Origin: an uncultured Lachnospiraceae bacterium
Lineage (GTDB): Bacteria; Bacillota; Clostridia; Lachnospirales; Lachnospiraceae
Assembly: GCA_947653315.1 (NCBI GenBank)
Contig: CANTGP010000196.1
Location: 1 to 6,167, forward strand
Direction of reading: 5' to 3'
DNA: 6,167 nt
Part shown: piece after piece, positions 1 to 5,491 of the stretch
Position numbering within the stretch: position 1 is the stretch's first letter
Layout: every line of letters begins with the position of its first letter
Notes under the pieces: generated by a model
Databases searched by the model: none
The model's input: only the letters and a program-made list of their open reading frames with translations
Told to the model about the DNA's origin: nothing
Translations under genes and position numbers: made by a program

Positions 1-49
1 GTATGAAGGAATCCAAGTGTTGGAACGCTGCTACCGGAAACGGATTTAA
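1..49 (+). CDS. C-terminal end of an unidentified protein (partial)
   Basis: One plus-strand frame (codons starting at base 2) is open from the window edge to a TAA at 47-49 and reads YEGIQVLERCYRKRI. It looks like a genuine charged, amphipathic C-terminus, and a strong hairpin begins 13 bases after the stop, as expected at the end of a gene. The fragment is too short to assign a family. If real, the gene converges on the minus-strand D-component gene at 151-1395. A competing frame starting at base 3 runs on to a TAG at 66-68, but it reads into the hairpin and is less convincing. Confidence 0.35.
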   Translation, partial: YEGIQVLERCYRKRI

Positions 50-61
50 ACACCCGGCGCA

Positions 62-90
62 CGAGTAGGGAAGATGCCCTTCCCTACTCG
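62..90 (+). terminator. Perfect 12-bp hairpin between convergent genes, probable terminator
   Basis: Bases 62-73 (CGAGTAGGGAAG) pair perfectly with 79-90 (CTTCCCTACTCG) around a 5-base loop. The hairpin lies 13 bases after the plus-strand stop and 60 bases beyond the minus-strand stop at 151, in the gap between convergent genes. On the plus strand it is followed by ATTATAT and then a T-rich stretch, a weak tail. On the minus strand the following bases are GC-rich, so it should work mainly for the plus-strand gene, although a stem this stable could hinder polymerase both ways. Confidence 0.6.
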
Positions 91-119
91 ATTATATCAC
101 CGTTTCTTTACCCCTTACC

Positions 120-134
120 GCCTCTCCCGTTCCC
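120..134. repeat. Left copy of a 15-bp direct repeat flanking the D-component gene
   Basis: The sequence GCCTCTCCCGTTCCC occurs here and again, in the same orientation, at 1454-1468. The match is exactly 15 bases; the next base on each side differs. This copy lies 17 bp beyond the stop codon of the minus-strand gene. Confidence 0.6.
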
Positions 135-150
135 GATTTTCACTTCTTCA

Positions 151-1395
151 TCATCTTCTGCTATTTCCGCTGATCCCCAACAGAATGCGGCTTTCCCGCA
201 GTGTACGGGCAGAATCGTAATCATATTCTACGGTCTGGATATTGACATGCGGATACCGCGCATGAAGTTTCTTCATAATCCCCCGCTCACACACATGACT
301 GACCAGACATCCAAAAGGATGCACGATCAGAATATTCTCATATCCTTTTTCCACCAAATCTGCCACTTCTGCGGCAACCAGCCAGCCGTCTCCGGTACGG
401 CATCCTTTATTGATTACGGGCGCCGCCAGTTCTTTCATTTTTGTAAAATCCGCATCCGGCACAAACCGGCTCTCCTCGGCAATACTTCGATTGATATCAT
501 GCTGGATATGGAGCAGATAACGGAGAACCGTATCATAGCCTTTCATCATCATCCGCCCTGCACCGCAAAGTTTCCTGTCTTCCCGCTCACTGTCTGCCAA
601 ATAAATGGCATAATTGATAAAACCGCCCATGCGATACGCACAGCCCTGTTCCTGAAGAAATTTTTCCAAATGCTCGTTCCCGATCGGAGAAAATTTCATA
701 TAAATCTCTCCCGTGATTCCGACACGCCTGATCTGCCTGTCCCTTACCGGAATCCCGGCAAAATCACGGACGATCTGCCGATATCTCTCTTTCCTCTTCT
801 TTCCGAAGATATGTTTTCCCGCCATAATATCCGCACATAATTTCCGATTCCATTTCTCCCAGCACGCCTTCGCGTCTCCCTGCCTGCACTCATATGGCCT
901 CACCTGCTGGTAGAGAGTCATAAGCAGATCCCCGAAACAAACTGCCGCGATGGCGCAAAGCAGTAATTTCGGGGTGATCGTAAACCCCGAATGTTTTTCT
1001 TCCCCGAAAGCGTTGAGAGAGATGACCGGAATCTGCGGATATCCCGCCTTCTTCATACATTGTATGATGGAATTGTATATATTGCCGGCACGACATGCCC
1101 CGCCGGTCTGAGGTTCCATAAACGCGATCTGATCCGGCCGGAATCTGCCGGACCGCAGTGCGGCCAATACCTGCCCGAGTATCAGTACCGTCGGGAGGCA
1201 ATAGTCACTGCTGATATAGGGCAGAGAATAATCCGGCAGATTCCTTTCCTCCTGCAGTATCTCCATATGATAACCGCAGGCGGCGAAAGCAGCCTGCAAA
1301 AGCGTATTGTGATAGTGCAGCATATTCGGCAGCAATATCGTATGGGTAGCTTTCATTGCCCTTGTGAACTCTGCCATGTCTTCCCGGCGCTCCAT
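151..1395 (-). CDS. 2-hydroxyglutaryl-CoA dehydratase D-component-like protein (HgdB-like, COG3581 type), stand-alone
   Basis: A 414-residue soluble protein resembling the C-terminal module of the large fused acyl-CoA dehydratase activase-related proteins of Clostridia, where it follows two BcrAD_BadFG ATPase domains and a DUF2229 region. Family hallmarks, numbered from the chosen Met: PNM near 23-25; SSDYCLP with Cys66; QTGGACRAGN with Cys101; a helix leading to QVRPYE near 164-169; and the C-terminal HPFGC with Cys363, then RG and a late VEYDYDS segment. Cys66, Cys101 and Cys363 are the obvious candidate iron-sulphur ligands (inference). In the characterised 2-hydroxyacyl-CoA dehydratases an ATP-driven activase reduces the dehydratase; the role of this uncharacterised branch is unknown, and no activase is visible nearby. 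Start choice: the frame also has a GTG at 1405-1407, but that GTG overlaps the Shine-Dalgarno GGGGAGG (1407-1413), so the ATG at 1393-1395, 11 bases downstream of it, is preferred. Confidence 0.8.
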   Translation of the reverse strand: MERREDMAEFTRAMKATHTILLPNMLHYHNTLLQAAFAACGYHMEILQEERNLPDYSLPYISSDYCLPTVLILGQVLAALRSGRFRPDQIAFMEPQTGGACRAGNIYNSIIQCMKKAGYPQIPVISLNAFGEEKHSGFTITPKLLLCAIAAVCFGDLLMTLYQQVRPYECRQGDAKACWEKWNRKLCADIMAGKHIFGKKRKERYRQIVRDFAGIPVRDRQIRRVGITGEIYMKFSPIGNEHLEKFLQEQGCAYRMGGFINYAIYLADSEREDRKLCGAGRMMMKGYDTVLRYLLHIQHDINRSIAEESRFVPDADFTKMKELAAPVINKGCRTGDGWLVAAEVADLVEKGYENILIVHPFGCLVSHVCERGIMKKLHARYPHVNIQTVEYDYDSARTLRESRILLGISGNSRR

Positions 1396-1406
1396 ATCCT
1401 GTTTCA

Positions 1407-1413
1407 CCTCCCC
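1407..1413 (-). promoter_or_regulatory. Ribosome binding site that decides the start of the D-component gene
   Basis: On the minus strand GGGGAGG sits 11 bases upstream of the ATG at 1393-1395. The upstream in-frame GTG (1405-1407) overlaps this motif and so cannot use it, which argues for the shorter protein. Confidence 0.6.
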
Positions 1414-1428
1414 GGAAATTAATTTTCA

Positions 1429-1437
1429 ATGATACCA
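1429..1437 (-). promoter_or_regulatory. Candidate extended -10 promoter for the D-component gene
   Basis: The minus strand reads TGGTATCAT: a TGn extension followed by TATCAT, five of six matches to TATAAT. It would give a leader of about 25 to 30 bases before the ATG at 1395 and place the RBS correctly. The -35 position at 17 bp spacing (AGGCAC, 1452-1457) does not match consensus, as extended -10 promoters can tolerate. An alternative pair, TTGCAT (1439-1444) with TAATTT (1416-1421), is weaker. Confidence 0.4.
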
Positions 1438-1453
1438 CATGCAAACGATTTGT

Positions 1454-1468
1454 GCCTCTCCCGTTCCC
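1454..1468. repeat. Right copy of a 15-bp direct repeat flanking the D-component gene
   Basis: This is the second exact copy of GCCTCTCCCGTTCCC (first at 120-134), upstream of the start of the minus-strand D-component gene and partly overlapping the -35 position of its candidate promoter. Together the copies bracket that single gene and its control region, 1334 bp apart. Confidence 0.6.
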
Positions 1469-1525
1469 AAGTCAGTCAAACTTAAAATACTGCCTGACAA
1501 AAACCGCAAAAAAACCAACCGCTAT

Positions 1526-3532
1526 TTATTCCATAAGCTGCAAATCGTACAGTTTCTTATACAATCCGTCCTGCCGCAATAGTTCCTGATGGTTCCCCGT
1601 TTCCCGTATCCTCCCCTTATGCATGACCATAATCTTATCCGCATGCTGTATCGTGGATAGCCGGTGCGCCACCATAATCGTCGTCCTCCCCTCCATCAGC
1701 TTTTCCAACGCCTGCGTAATCATGCTTTCCGTTTCCGTATCGATATTCGCCGTCGCCTCGTCCAGCACAAGGATTGCCGGATCATAAGCCAGCGTCCGGG
1801 CGAAAGACAAAAGCTGCCTCTGACCTGCGGAAAGAGTGCTGCCCCGTTCCGTTACCGGTTCCCCATAACCCCCCGGCATTTTCCGGATAAAGGAATCCGC
1901 ATTCACGATTTTTGCAGCCCGCTTTACGTCTTCCAGGGAAATGTCCTCGTTATCCAGGGATATATTCCCCTTAATATCCCCCGTGAAAATAAAGACATCC
2001 TGCTGCACCTGCCCGATTGCCGCCCGCAGCACATCCGTATCCAGTTCCCGTATATTGACGCCGTCAATCCGTATTTCCCCTTTCTGGATATCATAATAAC
2101 GCCCGATCAGGTTCAGGATGGAAGATTTTCCGGCCCCCGTGGCGCCCACAAAAGCCACTTTTTCCCCCGGCTCAATGGTAAAGCTGACATCCTTTAAAAT
2201 ATAATCCTCTTTTTCGTATGCAAACCAAACATGGTCAAACTCAATCCTGCCCTTAATCCGTACCTCCACGGGACGGGCCGGGGAAACGATTTCCGGTTTT
2301 TCGTCCAAAACGGAAAACAGTTTCTCGGCGGACGCCAATGAGGACTGTAACGTACCAAACTGCTCCGCCAATTCCTGGATGGGCTCAAAAAAGGAACCGA
2401 TATAGCTGATAAAGATAAACAGCGTCCCCAAAGAAAGGGTTCCCTCCAAAACGGAAGCGCTGCCTGCGCCGATGACAAGAATCATGGCAATCACCGAAAG
2501 CAAATAGATGACCGGACGGAAAATGGCAAACGTCATGACTTCCCGCCAGTTGGCGGCAAACAGTTCGCCTGATTTGCGCTCAAACTCCAGGTATTTTTCC
2601 TTTTCCCTGACGAAAATCTGGATTAACTTCATGCCGGAAATATGCTCGGACAAAAACGTGTTTAATTCCGTAATTTTCGTCCTGGTAAGCCGGTATGCCT
2701 TTCTGGAAAGGGCGCGGAAAAAGAACGTCAGCACCGAAACCACCGGCAGCAGCGCAAAGGAAACCACCGCCATCCGTACATGGATGGAAAGCATGACCAC
2801 CGCATATCCGATGATTTTTACCACATTTTTAAACAGCTTCACGAGAATCGTGGAGAAAAGTTCGTTTACCGCCTCCGTATCGTTGGAAACACGGGTCACC
2901 AGTTTTCCCACCGGCGTCGTATTAAAAAACCCCAGGGAAAGACTGTGTATATGGGCAAAAACCTCCTCCCGCATCCGGTATATGATATTCTGCCCCATTT
3001 TCTGCAGCATCCAGGTATCCGCCGCGTTTAAGCCAAACCCGGCAAGCAGCAGCAGGAAATAAAGCCCCGCCGCCATAAGGATTCCGGCAAAATCAAAGCG
3101 GCGCAGTTCCCTTAACTCCTCCCTGGAAAGCAGTACCGCCCCCTGCTCCGCATAAGATGCCAGCAGGGCATTGTCCGCATCCACAAGCCGTGCGCATTCC
3201 TCCGCATCCAACCGCTCCTCCATATAATACCGGTTCCCGTACAGCAACATTTGGTAATATACCGGCTCCTGTCCCCCGGATTGCCCGCCGGAGCCGTGCC
3301 CGGACATGCCGTCCTTATCCTTCACAAGATAAATCCCCCGGTACGGTACCGCCCCCGGCGTATCCGCGGACGTTTCCGTATACGGCTTTTGGTACCCGTT
3401 GATATAATCGTCAATCGCGTCCCCGATAATGACCGGCCGGTAGAGTTCCACCACGATAATCAGAAGGACTAAAAGGGTGGCCGCCGCCATCGTCCATTTA
3501 TGGGGTTTCAAATACCGAAACAGCCTTTTCAT
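1526..3532 (-). CDS. Heterodimeric ABC exporter, BmrD-like subunit carrying the catalytic glutamate
   Basis: A 668-residue fused membrane/ATPase half-transporter. TM1 is about 14-34. A large extracellular insertion (about 41-146) with a Gly/Ser/Gln-rich stretch at 75-90 precedes TM2 (about 148-168). Further membrane segments follow near 232-270 and 338-380, with the ATPase domain from about 428. Nucleotide-binding motifs: A-loop Tyr439; Walker A GATGAGKSS with Lys469; Q-loop Gln511; signature LSAGQ at 567-571, a departure from LSGGQ; Walker B ending LDE with catalytic Glu592; H-loop His623. Length, large TM1-TM2 loop and retained Glu match BmrD (YheH) of Bacillus subtilis. It should pair with the upstream gene product in the cytoplasmic membrane: its Walker A/B with the partner's LSGGQ forms the active ATP site, and its LSAGQ faces the degenerate site. 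Substrates cannot be read from sequence; drug efflux is the family precedent. Its ATG overlaps the upstream TGA by 4 bp (ATGA), with an RBS (GGGAGG) 9 bases upstream, implying translational coupling. Confidence 0.93.
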   Translation of the reverse strand: MKRLFRYLKPHKWTMAAATLLVLLIIVVELYRPVIIGDAIDDYINGYQKPYTETSADTPGAVPYRGIYLVKDKDGMSGHGSGGQSGGQEPVYYQMLLYGNRYYMEERLDAEECARLVDADNALLASYAEQGAVLLSREELRELRRFDFAGILMAAGLYFLLLLAGFGLNAADTWMLQKMGQNIIYRMREEVFAHIHSLSLGFFNTTPVGKLVTRVSNDTEAVNELFSTILVKLFKNVVKIIGYAVVMLSIHVRMAVVSFALLPVVSVLTFFFRALSRKAYRLTRTKITELNTFLSEHISGMKLIQIFVREKEKYLEFERKSGELFAANWREVMTFAIFRPVIYLLSVIAMILVIGAGSASVLEGTLSLGTLFIFISYIGSFFEPIQELAEQFGTLQSSLASAEKLFSVLDEKPEIVSPARPVEVRIKGRIEFDHVWFAYEKEDYILKDVSFTIEPGEKVAFVGATGAGKSSILNLIGRYYDIQKGEIRIDGVNIRELDTDVLRAAIGQVQQDVFIFTGDIKGNISLDNEDISLEDVKRAAKIVNADSFIRKMPGGYGEPVTERGSTLSAGQRQLLSFARTLAYDPAILVLDEATANIDTETESMITQALEKLMEGRTTIMVAHRLSTIQHADKIMVMHKGRIRETGNHQELLRQDGLYKKLYDLQLME

Positions 3533-5337
3533 CCAAGCGTTCCTCCCTTCGCGGTCTCCTCTGACATATGCCCGGCATCCAATTCCGCCTTCTGCCGTGA
3601 AACCGCAGCTTCCAACTGCTGCTGCTCGAACATACTGCGGTAAATGCCGTTTTCCCGCATCAGTTCTTCATGGTTCCCGATTTCCTTCGCCTCGCCGTCT
3701 TCCAAAACCAAAATCCGGTCCGCATTCTGTATGGTGGAAATCCGGTGGGCAATGAGGATGGTTGTTTTCCCCTGCCGGTTCTGTTTCAGGTTGCGCAAAA
3801 TATGCTCCTCGGTATCCGTATCCACGGCGGAAAGGGCATCGTCCAAAATTAGAATCGGAGCATCCTTCATCAATGCCCTGGCAATGGAGCTGCGCTGTTT
3901 CTGTCCCCCGGAAAGCGTAACGCCCCGTTCCCCCACAATGGTTTCGTATCCGTCCGGGAAAGCCACGATATTTTCATGGATACATGCCGCCTGCGTGGCA
4001 CGGACCACGCTGTCCATATCCCAGTCATCGGCGCCGAAGGCAATGTTGGATTTTAACGTATCGGAAAACAGAAAATTATCCTGCGGCACATAAGCAATGT
4101 TTTCCCGCAGCGTCTTTAACGGGATTTGATTGATATCCCTGCCGTCAATCCGAATCATCCCCGGTTTGGTACGGTAAAGACGGAGCAAAAGATTGACCAG
4201 GGTGGATTTCCCGTTGCCGGTACGCCCGATAATTGCCAATGTGGTTCCTGCCGGAACGGAAAGGCTGATATCCTTTAAGGTCGGTTCACTGTGCCCCCGG
4301 TGCAGGAATGTCAGATGATCCAGTTCAATGTCCCCTTTCATCCAATCCACTTCCAGGGCATCTTCCCTGTCAAAAATTTCCGGTTTTTCGTCAAGAATTT
4401 CCTGGATACGGCGGAGGGAAGCCGCCCCCTGGGAAAACATGTTAATGGCATCCCCGCAGGCAAGCATGGGCCAGACGAGCATATTGATATACTGGTTAAA
4501 CGCAACAAAACGCCCCAGCGTGATATCCCCCACCAATGCCAGATAACCGCCGTAAACGAGGGTAATCAACGCGGACAGCCCGATCACCACATCCAAAAGC
4601 GGCATGACCACGGACTGCAGACGGACTACGTCCAGGTTTTTTTCCATGCTGTTCCGGTTTGCCTTTGCAAAGGCGCGAAGCTGCGCGCGCTCACGGACAA
4701 ATGCTTTGATTACCCTTACGCCGGAAAAACTCTCCTGCACAAAATCCGTGAGTCCGGAAACCGCTTCCTGACGTTTCAGGAAACGGGCATGTATGATTTT
4801 CCCGTAATAAATTTCCCCGGCACAAATAAAAAGCATGGGGATGACCGCAAGCAGCGTCAGCTTTACATCCACGTAGAACATCATTTGGCAGATCACCATA
4901 ACGGTCATAACGGAAGCATCGAACACACAGATAACCGCCGGACCGATGGACATGCGGACCGCATTCAGGTCACTGGTGAAACGGGTCATCAGGTCGCCGG
5001 TCTTATGCTCATTGTAATATTCCACACTCATTTTTTCGAGATGCCCGAACATATCGTTGCGCAGTTCCTTCTCGATGGAGCGGGAAGCGCCGAAAAGAAA
5101 ATAACGCCACAGGAAGCGGCCTGCTGCCAGCGTAAGTCCCAGCACGAAAATGGAAACCAGGCAGGAAACCACCCCGTCCCAGCCAAGCGTGCGCGCCGCC
5201 AGCCCGTCCGTAACCGTCCCCGTCAGCTCCGGGATGTAAAGGTTTGCAAAATCCACGACAAAGAGTGTCAGGATTCCGGCAATGTATTGGAAACGGTGTT
5301 TTTTTATGTATTGCAGGATAAATCGGAATGTGCGCAT
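3529..5337 (-). CDS. Heterodimeric ABC exporter, BmrC-like subunit with degenerate ATP site
   Basis: A 602-residue half-transporter, first gene of the two-gene operon. Membrane segments are near 17-37, 56-80, 133-156, 158-178, 243-270 and around 277-300, with the ATPase domain from about 335 to 572 and a short charged C-terminal tail. Motifs: Walker A GRTGNGKST with Lys377; Q-loop Gln419; canonical signature LSGGQ at 475-479; Walker B ending LDD, with Asp500 where hydrolysing ATPases carry Glu; D-loop SAVD; H-loop His531. His346 stands where the A-loop aromatic residue is usual. The Glu-to-Asp change marks the degenerate site of heterodimeric exporters (BmrC, LmrC, TM287 type). Its LSGGQ should complete the active site of the downstream subunit. 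The start is secure: AAGGAGG (5343-5349) lies 5 bases before the ATG. Confidence 0.93.
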   Translation of the reverse strand: MRTFRFILQYIKKHRFQYIAGILTLFVVDFANLYIPELTGTVTDGLAARTLGWDGVVSCLVSIFVLGLTLAAGRFLWRYFLFGASRSIEKELRNDMFGHLEKMSVEYYNEHKTGDLMTRFTSDLNAVRMSIGPAVICVFDASVMTVMVICQMMFYVDVKLTLLAVIPMLFICAGEIYYGKIIHARFLKRQEAVSGLTDFVQESFSGVRVIKAFVRERAQLRAFAKANRNSMEKNLDVVRLQSVVMPLLDVVIGLSALITLVYGGYLALVGDITLGRFVAFNQYINMLVWPMLACGDAINMFSQGAASLRRIQEILDEKPEIFDREDALEVDWMKGDIELDHLTFLHRGHSEPTLKDISLSVPAGTTLAIIGRTGNGKSTLVNLLLRLYRTKPGMIRIDGRDINQIPLKTLRENIAYVPQDNFLFSDTLKSNIAFGADDWDMDSVVRATQAACIHENIVAFPDGYETIVGERGVTLSGGQKQRSSIARALMKDAPILILDDALSAVDTDTEEHILRNLKQNRQGKTTILIAHRISTIQNADRILVLEDGEAKEIGNHEELMRENGIYRSMFEQQQLEAAVSRQKAELDAGHMSEETAKGGTLG

Positions 5338-5383
5338 GGAAACCTCCTTGGACCGTTGACATAGTTTCTATTTTATAAGGATT

Positions 5384-5400
5384 CGGGACAGGCAATCCCG
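5384..5400 (-). other. Small GC-rich hairpin upstream of the ABC operon
   Basis: CGGGA (5384-5388) pairs with TCCCG (5396-5400) around a 7-base loop, about 47 bases upstream of the ABC operon start codon. It could be part of an untranslated leader or an operator half-site pair. A weak -10-like TAAAAT lies just downstream on the minus strand (5370-5375) with no good -35. Five base pairs is short, so this may be chance. Confidence 0.25.
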
Positions 5401-5416
5401 CTGCCGCCGCCCCGCC

Positions 5417-5452
5417 AAAAAATCCCTCCCGTGCTGGGTAAAGTAAAAGGGA
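5417..5452 (-). terminator. Weak terminator-like structure after the TraB-like gene
   Basis: Reading the minus strand downstream of the TAG at 5492-5494, a short imperfect stem is followed directly by six T residues (5417-5422). The stem is TCCC at 5449-5452 with GGGA at 5423-5426, and an inner CCC/GGG pair around AGCAC, separated by an asymmetric internal loop. It is the only terminator candidate between this gene and the ABC operon. The stem is weak, so read-through into the ABC genes is plausible. Confidence 0.3.
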
Positions 5453-5468
5453 ATGCTATAATTTTCAA
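5440..5468 (-). promoter_or_regulatory. Candidate promoter for the ABC exporter operon
   Basis: The minus strand has TTGAAA (5463-5468, five of six matches to the -35 consensus), then 17 bases and TACTTT (5440-5445, three of six matches to the -10). Transcription from here would leave a leader of roughly 95 bases holding the T6 tract and the small hairpin. The -10 is poor and the element overlaps the terminator-like structure, so only one of the two may be real. Confidence 0.25.
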
Positions 5469-5491
5469 ACACGCTCTGGCTGGATGGAGTA

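Noticed and set aside
247..840. Plus-strand open frame (197 codons) opposite the D-component gene
   Set aside because: The opposite strand has recognisable family motifs throughout; this frame has none and no convincing ribosome binding site.
1471..1525. Possible terminator after the BmrD-like gene (T tracts just after the stop; GTCAG/CTGAC at 1471-1475 and 1494-1498)
   Set aside because: The T tracts have no stem directly upstream, and the 5-bp inverted repeat has an 18-base loop, lies downstream of them and lacks its own T tail.
2289..4392. Identical 17-base stretches at 2289-2305 and 4376-4392
   Set aside because: Both encode the DEKPEI linker shared by the two paralogous ABC subunits, so common ancestry explains the match.
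5356..5361. Perfect TTGACA on the plus strand
   Set aside because: No -10 element at 16 to 18 bp spacing (GGATTC region), and no plus-strand gene downstream.
4291..5364. Long plus-strand open frame (357 codons) antisense to the BmrC-like gene
   Set aside because: It lies opposite a clearly real ABC gene, is rich in His, Gln and Asn as antisense frames of such genes are, and shows no domain motifs.
5009..5395. Minus-strand open frame starting upstream of the ABC operon
   Set aside because: It overlaps the BmrC-like start in another frame, reads through its RBS and shows no protein-like motifs, so it is not a leader gene.
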